A stretch of DNA of 64,000 nt, taken from NCBI GenBank assembly GCA_047967505.1, contig CM106540.1. One strand, given 5' to 3'. The first letter of the stretch is position 1, and each line of letters opens with the position of its first letter. The DNA comes from Dipteris shenzhenensis. Lineage: Eukaryota > Polypodiophyta > Polypodiopsida > Gleicheniales. Shown here in pieces: positions 33,828 to 46,790 of the stretch. Below the pieces are notes generated by a model. The model had not been told where the DNA came from. It saw only the letters and a program-made list of their open reading frames with translations, and did no database searches. The position numbers were made by a program, and so were the translations under genes.

Positions 33828-35755
33828 ATATTCACATATACTCATACAATATAATAGAGCTTATACACCCCCAACTTTACTCATTCACAAATAATTTTAC
33901 TAACATTCTTGATTAAACATTATCTTTTAGGGTAGGGTCTTAGCTCTCCTATAGGCAACTATTATTGGTCTAATGTTGTGACTATATACCTCTAGTATTG
34001 GTATGATATGGTGACTATATCCCTCTTTACCTCATCCTTTTTTCGATTCAATCATTTTTATTTCCTAGTAAGAATTATTTGGGAGGTTTAAAGGAGAAAT
34101 AATTGACTAGTGAATTCTCGAAGCTACAAATTGAGGAAGGATTTCAGGAAAGTATGCTTACTAATACTGTACAATATAAGTGCTTTATTAAGAGCTAAGT
34201 ATTTTGTGCATATGATGGTTTCGAGCTTACTATCACCATATAATCTAGGAGCTTAATTATCCAAATTATCTCAACCACACAAATCGGTAGATAAATATGG
34301 AAGATATGTATTATCCCTAAGCAAAGGTGGACATTATTTTGCACTTACAACTATTGACCAACCTTATTAGTGGTGATCTTTTGACCCTCTTTGGTAACTC
34401 ACATGTAACCCTCCCTTTTAAGTTTGACTAGCATTCACTTTCACCCCCCTAACCTAAACCCCATGGCTTTTCCACTACCGCTTCCCCACTACCCACCATC
34501 CATCGCTTTCTTTCTTTAGCTGCTACTGCATGCACCGACTTGATCTTAATTACACTCTTTTTATGCCTCTATGATGTTGCCTTTCTCTGATTTGAGCTCA
34601 TATTTTCTTCGTCTCTTTGTTCATAGCTCCTCCTTCTAATTTGGCTTCCTTGTTTCCTCAGGTGAGCTCTCTTCTGGCACACTTACTCTTCCTTGACAAA
34701 CTTCTCGTTGTGTTTCTTCTTTGAGGCCACCCGGCTTGTTGGCTCTTAGTCTTGGCTTTTAGACTATCGTATTCCCTTAGCTTCTACATGCCATGCAGCT
34801 CGTTGGCTCTTAGCCTTGCCGTCTACTCTCCTCTCCAAACTCTCTTCCCTGTGCAACCTTCCCCTTTCTATCTTTGATTAAGTTTTGTCTAGCTTTTGTG
34901 AACCTTTCATGTTCTCACGTGTTGCATGTTCTTAATTCATGCTTGCCCATTTACCTGCTTAGTTGCTGCTGTGCCTGTTCATGGATCTTCTTCATTCAAC
35001 TTGACTTGTTTGACCACCTTCTACAATGATAACATGAGCTCAATTCTTGCCCACGTACTCTTCATCATCGATCATCTCTATATGTCTCTTGTCATATACC
35101 ACCCTACGTGCACTAGCTCTCTACCATTGCTACTAGTAGACTATCATACTTCACCAAGTTACATGTAGCTGTGGACCCCCTCAAGGTCTACTTACGTCTG
35201 AGGGTTATCAATTTCTATTCTTTGACAAGTTTATGATTATCACTTGCTAGCCATTCTTTTTCATGTGAGGCATAGTCACGCTTTCTCCTAAGCTTTGTGC
35301 TTCCCTCTTTTTTATCGCGTGACTGCTCACCTGTTCATGGTTCTTCCACACTATGGGACATACTTGCTCTAATAGTTCCTAACAGACGTCTCCATTCATG
35401 GCTCTTACTGCATAGTTTTATTTCACCTCACTTCAGAATTCACATAGGCATTGTGTGCATCCTTAGTTATCATAGATGGCAGCTGTGTGTGTAGTCTCTA
35501 CAACTATGTGTGTAGTCTCTGTAGCTACGTGAGCAACTTGTTGTGGCATGGCTACTACTTGTATTTGTTTTATCCCATCTTTTCCAATTCTTGAACTAAT
35601 GTTTGCTGTGTTTTTTGTAAAGAAGCGACCAACCAGCTTGACAATCCTAACATACCTACATTCATTTTATTGTGTAGAGCTAGTGTTCAAAGGTTTTGCT
35701 AGTTTTCTATGTGCTTTCATGACCAATCACAACAATACAAAGCACCAATAGAAGC
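33828..35755. other. No identifiable gene
   Basis: 34440-35760 is C/T-leaning with scattered short plus frames (34926-35168, 35297-35494, 35548-35751), none with a recognised domain. Its texture resembles the duplicated sequence at 44.8-45.5 kb, but I could not align them convincingly. Confidence 0.45.
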
Positions 35756-35769
35756 ACACACAGACACGT

Positions 35770-35960
35770 TTCCTTAACTTTAAAAAAAACTTACGGGCAC
35801 GTCTATTTGTGCATCTACTGGCACGTCTATAGACCTGTATCTATAGGCACATCTATATATATAACATACAGATGTGCCTATAGACACGCAAATAGATGCT
35901 CTGGTAGAAATTTAAAAAAAAATAGAAAGCCGCATACATAGACACGCTTATAGACACTCT
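35770..35960. repeat. Outer subterminal-type array of copy c
   Basis: Dense CACGTCTATTTGTGCATC, TATAGGCACATCTATA and GATGTGCCTATAGACAC motifs in both orientations. Confidence 0.65.
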
Positions 35961-36377
35961 ATAGAATCTTTTTTGTTAATAAAAGTAGAAATTTGTGTGG
36001 TTGAATAGAATGTTGTGTATGCTATGTAGTTACAAGAATCCCATTTCCACATTGTGTAATTCAATTCTTACAGCCAACCGCATTTTAGTTATCATGATTG
36101 CAAGCATGTCTACTGCCGACAATTACAATTCCAAATAAAACATTACAACTCCATTCATTGATAGAACGTTGCACAAGGAAATTGAAAGCCAAAAAAATAA
36201 AAGGAGTGTATATTAATTCATAGCTAAAAAAGTGCTTGTATGTACATATAGCACAAAGCCAAGCCACATCCTATGGCTTCAAGTACAAAAAATAAGAGGA
36301 GTGTATATACAAGAGAGGCACGAAGCCAAGCCAATGGCTTCAAGCACAAAAAAGAGTAGCTAGCACTAATTTTACGA

Positions 36378-37286
36378 CTAATCTAAGTTCTCCTCGTCCT
36401 CGCTCCCTTCTTCTTCATCGTCTTTCTCCTAATGAGCCGTAGGGCCCTATAAACGAGGGATAACATGTATCAATGTATGAAAAATCAAATCTTTATTTAT
36501 AATATTGACATTATTTAATTACTTTTAAATACCTAAGGGGGCGCTCTAGTAGCATGGATATACTGCTCCTCAGTAATCAACCTGTCATCATAGAAGTGCC
36601 TCCATGTATCTCCTCTGCGATGGTGGCAGTGGTAGGCTATCTCGATAGGAGTAGGGTACCTACCCATGATAGGGGTTAGTACAAAGAAACAACCTCCTAA
36701 TGAACTACATAAACAATATAATTCGAGATCGATACTCACAAATTGGGCCTCCCATGATTCAACACCACCTGCTCCATAATGCACGCTTCCATATTGCTCC
36801 ATTTGGATCCTTCGTGCCTCCACATGCTGCAGACTGGGGTCCGCCTTCGTTGCCTTCATTGCTTTCTTCCACTCATGCTTGTGAGCAGTGTGGGGCTAGC
36901 CCCTCGGTGGTTGACCTCCCTCTCTCCTGGAAATCTCAGCTAGTGCTTGCCTCTTAAGCGAAGATCTTTTATTGCCATGTATTGTAACAAGGCCCATTTA
37001 TATGTGAACTGAACATTGGGGGGATTGGGATACCTAGATCGAATAGCAGCGAGGGTTTCATCAACCAACTTTTTTGGATGGTCTTTTAGTTAATAAAGCA
37101 ATCTCTGTAGTTGTTAGCAATTACAGAGTGCATGAAGGCCATGATGTCCTTCCCCCGTGCATCCATCAAGATGCCCCTTGTCTGAGTGATGTCATAGAAG
37201 ATTGTACCATCACCCTTTGGCACGTTTGCATCATTTGAATCATCCCCGTCCCCACCACTACCCCCCCAAAGCAATGTGTCATGCAT
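36378..37286 (-). pseudogene. Second CACTA gene (TNPA/Transposase_24-like), copy c
   Basis: Minus strand from ATG 37286: MHDTLLWGG, DDSNDANVPKGDGTIFYDITQ and GKDIMAFMHSVIANNYRD, then a TAA at ~37086. Beyond it, without the 74-bp insert seen in copy b, an open region encodes KKLVDETLAAIRSRYPNPPNVQF. The frame 36859-36533 gives HVEARRIQMEQYGSVHYGAGG and PTPIEIAYHCHHRRGDTWRHFYDDRLITEEQY. The acidic tail ends at 36378. The 7-G run keeps the ancestral start in frame here. Same family reasoning and uncertainty as copy b; likely inactive because of the stop. Confidence 0.6.
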
Positions 37287-37497
37287 CCCCCACCGCTCTC
37301 CCTGCTACTATGCATGTTGCCCTATCGTGTCGAGCAAGTACGCTAGCCACTCATAGCTAGAGAAGCGACTCTTGACTGCACGGGAGTACGTCGGTGGCTC
37401 TGCAAGGCAGAAGGACCTCCCGACTATAGGGGGGAGAAGGGGCTTGACTTTGTAGCTGATTGGGCTGTCTCGACTCCACTGGGAAGCTTCACGTGGG

Positions 37498-38452
37498 AAA
37501 AAAGAGAGAAGGAAATAGACAAAAAGAGAGGAAAAGAGAGGAGAAAAAAGAAAGGAGATAGGAGAGAAAAAGAGAGGAGAAAAGAGAAGGAAAGAGAGGA
37601 GAAAGGAGAGGAAAAGAGAGGAGAAAAAGAGAGAAAAAGAGAGGAGAAAAAGGAGAAAAGAGAGGAGAAAAAATAGAGAAAAAGAGAGGAGATAAGAGAG
37701 AAAAAGAGAGGAAATAAGAGAGAAAAAGAGACAAAATGAAAGAGAAAAAGTGGGGATAAAAGAGAGAAAAAGAGAGAAAGTGAAAAGAGAAAAAGTGGGG
37801 ACAAAAGAGAGAAGGAAAGAGAAGAGAAAAGAGAGGAAAATAGAGGAAAAGAGAGGAGAAAAAGAGAGAGAAAAAGAGAGGAGATAAGAGAGAAAAATAG
37901 AGACGAAAAGAGAAGGAAACAGAGGATAAAAGAGAGAAAAGGTGAGGATAAAAGAGAGAAAAAGAGAGAAGGAAAGAGAGGAGAAAAGAGAGGAGGAAAA
38001 GAGAGAAAAGAGAGAAGGAAAGAGATGAGAAAAGAGACGAAAAGAGAGGAAAAGAGAGGAGAAAAAAGAAAGGAGATAAGAGAGCAAAAGAGAGGAGAAA
38101 AGAGAAGAAAAGAGAGGAGAAAGGAGAGGAAAAGAGAAGAGAAAAAGAGAGAAAAAGAGAGGAGAAAAATGAGAAAAGAGACGAGAAAAAAAAGAGAAAA
38201 CGAGAGGAGATAAGAGAGAAAAAGAGAGGAGACAAGAGAGAAAAAGTGGGGAAGTGAAAAGAGAAAAAGTGGGGATAAAAGAGAAAAAGAGAGTTCAAGG
38301 AAAGAGAGGAGAAAAGAGAGGAAAATACAGAGAAGGAAAGAGATGAGAAAAGAGACGAAAAGAGAGGAAAAGAGAGGAGAAAAAAGAAAGGAGATAAGAG
38401 AGAAAAAGAGAGGAAAAAAGAGAAGGAAAGAGAGGAGAAACGAGAGAAAAAG
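37498..38452. repeat. ~955-bp polypurine tract of copy c
   Basis: GAGAGGAGAAAAAGAGAGG-type units, nearly all A/G on the plus strand; the inverted counterpart of 12180-12958 but longer and differently arranged. Long minus-strand frames across it are low-complexity artefacts. Confidence 0.9.
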
Positions 38453-38454
38453 CT

Positions 38455-38700
38455 AATGCAATCCCTTATTTCCTCACGAATGCAATCCCTTTCTTCAATC
38501 ATGTGATCCCTTTCCATCATTCATGCAATCCCTTTCTTCATTCATGCAATCCCTTTCCATCATTCATGCAATCCCTTTCCATGATTCATGTAATCACTTA
38601 TTTCCATCATTCATACAATCTTTTTCTTAGAAGGGAAAGGGGAAGGGGAAGGGGAAGGGAAAGAGAAGGAAAAGGAAGGGGAAGGGAAAGGGGAAAGGGA
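38455..38700. repeat. ~25-bp minisatellite and GGGAA-type repeat of copy c
   Basis: TGCAATCCCTTTCCATCATTC units to ~38625, then AAGGGGAAGGGGAAGGG to ~38700. Matches 11849-12125 inverted. Confidence 0.8.
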
Positions 38701-38724
38701 AGAACACATAACAAAGACAGTCAA

Positions 38725-39305
38725 AGCGCATCTATAGATGCATCTATCAGTGCATCTATAGATGCACTTTGATAGATGCCTTTTTCAAAGAAACTGAAAA
38801 GGACATGCACCCGACCCCAAAAAGAATAAAACTAGTAGCAAAAACATCCATTCCTTGCATACAACAAAGGACGAATCCAAAGAGAGCAACTTCCAAAGAA
38901 GATCAACTGCCAAGAGACTTACTTTGGATAGAGGCATGGAAGCTTCTTGTCCTTCTTCAAAGCTTCTTCTCTTTCTTCTCTTCCTTGTTCACCCTCTTCT
39001 CTTGTGTGCTTGGGGATGATTAGTAAGCATGGAGATGAGTGTGGATGCTTGGAGATAAGTGTGGATGCCCAGAGCTATGTCTGTTAATAGGAAAGCAAGC
39101 CACGCGATGTTAAAAGTAGGTGAAAGAAAGCAAGCGTGCTAAAAGTAGGTTCGAAAATTAGCTCGCAATCTATGCATCTAAAAGCACATCTATTAATGCA
39201 TCTAGCAACGTGTCTAAATGCATGTCTTAGGCACATCTACACTATGTTTTAGATGTGTCTATAGATGCGTTCCATAGTTAGACGTGGTGTTAGATGCGCT
39301 TTTAC
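38725..39305. repeat. Central motif arrays of copy c with promoter region between
   Basis: 38725-38790 and 39170-39305 contain GCATCTATAGATGC and related motifs. The ~380 bp between corresponds to the putative gene-2 promoter/leader of copy b, with the TATA-like element changed to CACACAAG. Confidence 0.6.
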
Positions 39306-39373
39306 ATGCTCCACAGAGTTTTGACATTTACAACTCATGCAAGAACAAATTGTTTGGGTTGTTTCTCTATAGG

Positions 39374-42300
39374 ATGTCTTCATCTTCAACAAGTAGCTCC
39401 AGTGAGGATGAATCCTTCCGTATCCACCATTGCGAAATGTGGTTGGAGCAAAAAATCAAATGTATGTATGATCGATGTCGAGAAAACATGTATCGTGCAC
39501 GCATAATTACACTCAATCATGTCTCAAATTATGGAGAATGGGATGCGACCGTAAACATGGTAAGTGTTAAAGAGTTAAGGTTGATTGAGATACCTATGGG
39601 TGTTCATGTGTTTGAGTTATGATCCTTTTATAATTTGATATAGGATGCAGTGCCACACCCGCATATGTTGCCCTATGCTCGTCGTGAGGATGCGAAGCAT
39701 CAACAATATGAGGTGGGATCTTCAGGAGGGACCGTTATGGATGCATGGAGTGATGGTGATAGTAGCCCTCCGCCATTACTACCTCATGAGGCCATGGAGG
39801 AGGAGGTGTTTGATGATATGGTGTGGGATTTATATATCCATAAGTCCTCATGTAGGGATGATAGCATGGAGCAAGATGATCTTTTTACTGCAGCATCGAC
39901 TCCACTGTTTGAGGAGTGCACATTTTTTGTTCTACGTGCCTCCCTTGAGTTACTAAACTTGCAGACGAGCAATGCAAGTTTGAATGCATTACTCAAGTAA
40001 GCTTTAAAGTCTATTTTGCAAACATGGTGAATTATGCTAGTGGGTCAATTACTCAAATGTTTTTTCTCATTTATGGTTTTCACGTGCAGGCTATTGTGTA
40101 AAATGCTTCCAAGGGAGAATAAATTACCGACCTCAAGAGATATGACAAGGCAACATGTGACCTCTCTTGGAGGATTAGATTACAAGCGCATCCATGAATG
40201 CGTCAAGGATTGCATTTTGTTTCGTGGATCACATAAGGATGCAAGAGAGTGTCCTATTTGTGGAGAGGCAAGATATAAAGCAGATCTCAAAACTTTGGAT
40301 GTGCCTCATAAGTTTTTGTGACATTTTCCCATAATCCCTTGCATCCAACATATGTTCAAGTGCAAATCCATTGCAGAGCTCATGTCATGGCATTCCTCCC
40401 ATCGATCAACCGATGGCAATTGGAGAACTCCCACAGACACTCCTGCATGGAAGAATATTGAAGACACATGGCCAAGCTTCAAGGAAGAACCTAGGAGCTT
40501 GAGACTTGGATTGGGTATGGACAGTGTGAACCCATTTGGTCTCAAAAGCACCTCTTACAATGTATAACTAGTGATATTGGTGAATTATAATATTCCACCC
40601 TCTATGGCGATTACGAAAGGACATGTTATGTTATCCCTTCTAATTCTAGGGAAACATAAAGTAAGAAATCCGGATGTTTATTTGGAGCCTTTGATTGATC
40701 AGCTAGAGATACTTTGGAGAGGTATCGAGCTGCATGATGCAGGCAGGCCTCCATAATCACGAGACTTCAGCTGCAAAGCAGTCTTGATGTGGATGATGCC
40801 TAACTTCCCGAGCTATGGCGAGTGTTTAGGTAAGAATTGCACTTTTAATTATGAGTAGGCAATCGATGTGGCACCCTAAACCCACCTTCAACTCTTAATT
40901 GCATCTATTGTTTAGGTCTCATGACATCTGGTTACCATGCATGTCCTGTTTGTGGTCCTTTGCTAGTTGCCTCATGGGCAGACGCATTGAATAAGGTCAT
41001 CTATGAGAATCACCATCGATTTCTTCCACTTGATCATCCTAGATATGTCGTCCCTTGGAATGAAGTCCCGCCACAGTCACTCACTACAAGAGATTGGATG
41101 AGAATTTGGGACGGTTCCATGACTCCACCACTTGGCATGAGCTGGTAAGGGTTTGTAACTATTATGTGCTATATTGAATGGAAATAAAGATTGCCTGTTA
41201 ACACCAGCTTTTGTTTAGATACTCCACCTTTTATCATTTACCATATTGGTCCCACCTCAAGATCAATCACTTGCTTGATCCCATGCATAGCTTCAAAAAT
41301 GTGGTGTCTACCATTTGGGAACATTTGAATGGGACACAAGATTCCACAGGCATAAGGGAGGATCTACGGACCATAGGGAGGATGCATGGAGCTTGGCCAC
41401 AAGAGAGGCCGAATGGGCGTGTCTTTTTACCTCGTACACCATGGAGGTTATCAAAGCTAGAGATGGTGGCAGTGAAGTGAGCTATCACTACAATTCGTAC
41501 TCCCACTAGATGCATGAGCTTGTGAAGGGGACCTTCACAAAGTAAGAAAAGAGGTGTAGAGCAATTATATGGCTTGAAATCTCATGATTGGCACAAGATC
41601 CTCCAAGTAAGTATTTTATGTGCATAATATCTTTTTCCTTCCAAATTTGTGAGTGAATTAGAAGCAACTATTCAACCATTCCTCGTGTGTTTAATTCATA
41701 CTACCTACTACCATTTCTTGTAGTGCATCGAAGGATGTGAAGAATTGTATTTACAAGATAGGCAAGCTTGTGAGGTATTTTACAGGATACAAAATGTGAA
41801 TATTGTATTTACAAGATGGGTGAGCTTGTGAGGTATTTTACAGGATGCAAGGTGTTCATATTGCTAATATGGCATACTTTTTCCTTTCTAGGTATGTGAG
41901 CTCAAAGGAAATAGATCCCACCACACTTGAGAATGCTCGAGTTATGTCAGTGGAGGTGGTTTGTTTATTGGAGGAGACATTTCCACGTTCTATTCTCACA
42001 AGCCAACTACATCTCATTGTGCATTTGGTGGATGAGATTGCTATATGCGGTACTGTACATGCATGATGGTTGCTCTTCCTTGAGCACTTCATGAAGACCT
42101 TGAAGGGTTTCATGAGACAAAATGCAAGACCAGAAGGTAGCATGGCTGAGGGTTGGTTGGTACAAGAGTCACTTGTATATATTTTTGAGTTTCTTGTTGA
42201 TGTGGATAGCTCTCTCCCACGACTATGGAGAGATGATGAAGACCTAAGGGTGACCTCTATTGTGCCTCAAGGGAAAGGACGCAGCAAAGTAATAGACACA

Positions 42301-43433
42301 GAGTTGCTTAATAATATCAACCTATATTGCATGCTTAATAGTGATATGATGAAAAGATGGGTGACAAGATATGAGGATGCAAAGGCAAGAAGATAAGGAG
42401 AAAGGGCCCTCTTTCGTACACACCACAAATCTTATGTGCCATACCCTCAGCATCTAAGAGCACTTCCAAAGGATATTCATGTGGATTGGCTACTTGACAA
42501 AATGGAGAGAGTAGAGAGAGATGAGGGGATGCATATCACAATGGAAGAATGGGAGTATGCTAGGGGATACATGAGCAAGGTCAGTATATAGAATGTTATG
42601 CATAAGTTAGGAGCTTTCAACAATTTAGATTACTTATTTAATTGATTTTGTCTTGGTGTAGTGTACTATGTTCAATGCTATATGGTGTGAGGGCAAGTAT
42701 TTTCGAACACTATGAATTGATGATAAGAGAAACACACAAGATTGCGGTGTCATTACTAGCTTTGAGGGAGCCAATGGAGCCACGGATGATTATTGTGGCA
42801 TAATCCAAGATATTATTAAGCTTGAATTTTGACGCTTCTTTGTCTATGTTTTGGATGTAAAGTAGTTTAAGGATGTGGTGGAAAGAGGCCCTAATGCAAC
42901 AATCAAACGCCATGCAAGTGGCTTTGTAACTATTGACTCCACAAAGTTTTGGCAAAGTAAGGACACACTAGTAATATCGCAACAATGTGAACAGGTATTG
43001 TACACACATATAAAAATACTCACTTTTAAATATTTGATACCTTTGATGCAAGGAAAATAACATTATTATATTTGTGTTTGAATTAGGTTGTCTATCAACC
43101 AATGGTGTGGATAATAATAGGTGGTGGCATGTCATACCTATTACGCCATGTTCCAAAGTGATGTATAGTACATTTACTAATATGGAGCATATGGAGGATG
43201 ATCATGGCCATGGATTTGATGATGACTGTGATACGAGAGAGGAGGAACATGATGAGATAGGAGATACAAATATTGAGGCCATTACCCTTGAGTACGAGCC
43301 TACCATCGATGAGCACATGAGTAGCACAAGTAGTAGTGGGCTTAATGTATTTGTAGATCTCAACACTGGTTTGGATTTTGAAGTAGATAGTTTGGCAAGG
43401 GTTGATCTCATTGAGGATGAGATTGAACCATAG
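39374..43433 (+). pseudogene. TNP2-type CACTA transposase, copy c, exon structure visible
   Basis: ATG 39374 (MSSSSTSSSSEDESF) is followed by a good donor ATG/GTAAGTG at ~39558 and acceptor TTGATATAG before 39645. Later introns have CTCAAG/TAAGC near 40000 to TGCAG 40090, ~40830-40916, ~41146-41219 and ~42580-42660. Conserved blocks: HECVKDCILFRG ... CPICGE (40190-40265); FPIIPCIQHMF and WHSSHRSTDGNWRTP; LGLGMDSVNPFG; HACPVCGPLLVASWADA (40937-40987); LPYWSHLKINHLLDPMH; LYGLKSHDWHKILQ; DUF4218-like HLIVHLVDE ... FLEHFMKTLKGF; DUF4216-like NAIWCEGKYFRT ... GFVTIDSTKFW. The tail to TAG 43433 is acidic. Several in-frame stops (for example at ~40321, 40567, 40756 and 42064) make it inactive. Confidence 0.85.
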
Positions 43434-43589
43434 CCCATCATTGATATTGGCAAAACTATTTTACATATTGTCTCATTCTCCTCACCTCACTTAATTTTTG
43501 TATATGTGGGTTTACCAAAAAGCATTGATATTTTTGTTAAAATTATGTGCTTTTGTAATCATGGGTAATGTTTGGAAAGCAGTGATGTA

Positions 43590-44122
43590 TGGCTGGGGTT
43601 CAAATACAATTGCATGGATACATTGATGCTGATTGGGCTAGTAGTACTTCTCATAGACGATCTACCAGTGGATATGTGTTCTCTTTTGGGAGTGCTGCTT
43701 TGGGAGTGCTACAGTCACCTGGAGCAGCAAGAAACAGCCTACAGTTGCCTTGTCAAGCACAGAGGCTGAGTACAGGGGTGTAGCAATGGCTGCATGTGAG
43801 GTAGCTTGGTTGCATAAGCTACTTTATGATATGCATCAGTCTACAGATGGGCCAGTTGTCATTTATTGTGACAACATAAGCAGTATACACTTGGCAAATA
43901 ACCCAGTCTATCATGCTAGAACAAAGCACATTGAGGTGCATTATCACTATGTGTGGGAGAAGATTTTACTAGGTCTTATTGATCTAGTTTATGTCAGCAC
44001 AGAGGATCAGGTAGCTGACATATTCATGAAGGCATTGGGCGCAGAGAAGCTGGCGCAGAGAAGCTACGCAAGTTTAGAGACCTGCTTGGTGTGCAAGGAT
44101 TGGGATTGAGCTCGAGGGGGAG
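43590..44122 (+). pseudogene. 5'-truncated copia RNase H region, same family as 27433-33006
   Basis: Begins abruptly at GGCTGGGGTTCAAATACAA, equivalent to 32151 of the young element, and continues to the purine tract. The frame 43750-44109 keeps STEAEYRGVA, WLHKLLYDMHQ, YCDN and ARTKHIEVHYHYV. Two small tandem duplications disrupt it: GGGAGTGCT at ~43689-43715 and GCGCAGAGAAGCT at ~44039-44064. Everything upstream (gag to RT) is missing. Confidence 0.92.
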
Positions 44123-44472
44123 TGTTGAGATATCGAGCTCCACTCGCGATATGCCAGGGTGACCGTTGTGCATTTATTTCACCGACTTGTTAGTTGCAAA
44201 TGCGGTTGGTACACCGCCCATGAATAATAGCTGGATGATAGCTATCCTTATCTACTCTAGTTCATGGCTCAGTTAGTATGCCACCTTAGTTGAGTTTGGT
44301 TTGAGACCCACATATAAGGTTCTTCTATTTCTTTGTACTAGAGTTCTTTTGGCTTTCACAACTAAGAAGAGGAAAACTGTTTTCAGCCTCCACTTGTGTG
44401 TGTGTATTCCCCCATTGTGTATGTGAGAAAGCCGCAAGTGAGACTCCTTCCCTCTCTCCCACTATCTTCACA
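44123..44472 (+). repeat. 3' LTR of the truncated copia copy
   Basis: 350 bp, TGTTGAGATATCGAGC to ATCTTCACA. More diverged from the young LTRs than those are from each other, with several substitutions and short deletions. The right flank starts CTGAT; the partner duplication is lost with the 5' end. Confidence 0.92.
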
Positions 44473-46490
44473 CTGATAACAATTTATTAATTTAATAATG
44501 ACATATTTTCAAACATACACATGTGTGGCCAACACTAGGTGGGTTTTAATTTTTTACTTACTTTGGTATCCCATAGCAAAAGCTTTTGTATGAGGCTACT
44601 GGGATTGAACTTGGTTTTTTCCATGATTATTCAAAATTCTAGAATTAATTTATAATTGTGCTTCGAATCTATCCCCTTGGCAAAAGGTTGTTTTAAATAT
44701 GGACAATATGGCTTAGCTTGGCAAGATAAGTACATGCGGGAACCATTGCCCACGATTGTGTAGTGGGTATGCCCCTCTACGTAGTTATGATCTCCTTATC
44801 TATTACATTCTTATCTTTTCTCATCTGACCTTGTCTCCCTACAAGTCTCATTCAGCTCCCTGGCCTCCCTTCGCATTAGCACTCCCCTGTTGCTTCTGCT
44901 ACGCCTCCTTTTTTCAACAAGCTTTACTTCTACACCTTCCTCAATGCACTCCCTCTCGCATTTTCGTCTTCTTGCTTTGCCTCACCAATTCTCCCGCTAA
45001 TTGCCATGGCCTCTTGTCCCTTGTAAATTCATCTACCCTACTCGTCAAGTCAAGGCATGGTCGTACTTCACGACCTCCCCACTTCTCTATAGCTTGGTGT
45101 GCCAGCTCTCTCCTCATGTCGCCACAGTTGACCATCTCACCAGCTCTAAGGTGCATGGCGTCTTTGCTACCACTGAAGTCTTGGTCTTATGCTCTTACGA
45201 GCCTTTCTTCTTTTTCGAGTCTGCTCTTACACAATACTGGGCTTCTTGTCTCACAAACTGGCGACTTCTCTTTAATGGCTTCACTATCTAACTCCATGGC
45301 GACATCTGTTTACTAGTCGTAGTAGTTACGATTGATATTGTGTACACCACCGTAGCCCTTATTGCCACAACCGGCTCTCACTTTCTCTCTGGGACTGCGT
45401 GCTCTTCCATGGTTTCTTGTAATAACTGAGCTCTTCTTGTTGATGGATTGTTCATGAGAGGCGTTGCTTGCATTTACGGTAGCCCATGTGTTGCCGGTGT
45501 GCGTTCCTGGCTTATTAGTATGTTTGGTTCCCAAAACTATGAATTCGATCTGATCAACACTTTTGGCTTGATGCATGCTATACATAGCTTTGCCTGGCTT
45601 TTTTCCTCTTTACGTATTAATAAAGACTTATATATTTATGTATAGACTTATATATACATACATATAGAGACTTATATATACATTTATATTTTGATAGGTT
45701 TGCTTATGTGTCAATAGCCTTTATATATAATGCATAATCTTAATATATATATATATATATATATATTATGGAGTGAGAAAATCTTTGAGATCATATATAT
45801 ATATATATATATACACTCAGCTAGAATTAGATTTACGCTTCCTAGGGATCCATTCCTCATTAAATTCTAATTATTCTTATTTAATTTTTCTATAAAAACA
45901 AAATTTCTTCATCCCTAGTAATAAATTATTCTTTATGGTTGTTCCTTCTTTAACCTTTCAATCTAGTTTATAGTAATTCCATTGAAATAATGTAGAATAG
46001 ATTGTATGTGTTGCTGCCTATTTGTACACTTGGAATTCTTCTAGTGTGATAAGTAGTCTTGATCCCCCCCACTTCAATGCTCAATGGGGAGCACATACTT
46101 GAGATGAATGTGGGTTTTCAAATCTTTTCCTTTATTTCTTGGATAGTTAATGCATTTTTTGCAAATTAATTATGACATCGATAACAAGAGTGTGGGGTGC
46201 CTGGATACCTGGCACCCACACAAATATCATAATTTTCTATGTATGATTTTTTTTTGGTTGGTTGGCAGGTATAGCTCCCCACTCCTCGATTAATTGGTAA
46301 AAAGGCCTAACTACTCCAACAAAACTATTATGGATACCATTTGGTAAATCATTGTAATGCAATGATGCAATCAATTCTATTATATTTTCCAAGTAGTGAT
46401 TTATTATCAGATTGAGTAATCTCTAGTCTAAATCTGATTGTATGGTCCATTGTTGAAGGAATTTTGCAATGCAAACACACACATTCGTTT
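44473..46490. repeat. ~2-kb direct repeat, unit 1
   Basis: From CTGATAACAATTTATT to GCAAACACACACA this matches 47267-49441 along its length, including TATCCCATAGCAA, TGATCTCCTTATCTATTAC, the AT microsatellites (45742-45767 and 45797-45813) and TGGATACCTGGCACCCACAC. The 186-codon plus frame 44756-45316 is broken into two shorter frames in the other unit, so it is probably not a conserved gene. Nature unknown: segmental duplication or long terminal repeats of a non-autonomous element. Confidence 0.8.
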
Positions 46491-46570
46491 TTCCTAGTAG
46501 CCTTTGGTCGTACGATCATTATTTAGTCTAGTTATTACTCTCTCTCCTTTTATTGATTTGCTTTTTATAG

Positions 46571-46790
46571 TCCAATTGAACCTCTCATTAATCAACTAAT
46601 TGTTGATAAGGTTACTGTATCTGGGCTCGACGATTGTTTTGTATTCTTGTCCAATTCTAATCTTTCATTAATCATTCGATTCTTGGGAGATTACCAATTA
46701 TATACGGTGAATGGACTAGTATGCTTATTCAACTCAATCTTTCATTAATCAGCCGATTCTTGAAAGGTTATCAATTGTTGGATCAGTGAC
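46571..46790. repeat. ~80-bp tandem repeat, three units
   Basis: CTCATTAATCAACTAATTG, TTCATTAATCATTCGATTC and TTCATTAATCAGCCGATTC recur at ~80-bp spacing, each followed by a GGTTA or AGATTACC block. Confidence 0.7.

Larger units (their letters stand above)
35760..43589 (+). mobile_element. CACTA transposon copy c, inverted relative to copy b
   Basis: From 36163 to 43589 the reverse complement of copy b is followed: second gene (minus), polypurine-strand tract, minisatellite, central motif arrays, then TNP2 transposase (plus). The array at 35770-35960 probably marks its left subterminal region and has no counterpart beyond 14770 in copy b. The right end is cut: similarity to copy b stops at 43589, where truncated copia sequence begins. 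Terminal CACTA motifs and target duplication were not found. Confidence 0.75.

Noticed and set aside
37308-38520. Long minus-strand frames of 259 and 343 codons
   Set aside because: Same low-complexity tract in copy c; Ser/Leu/Phe repeats in every frame, no domain.
44756-45316. 186-codon frame as a possible novel gene
   Set aside because: The duplicate at 47590-48089 is broken into two frames and no domain is visible, so coding is not conserved.
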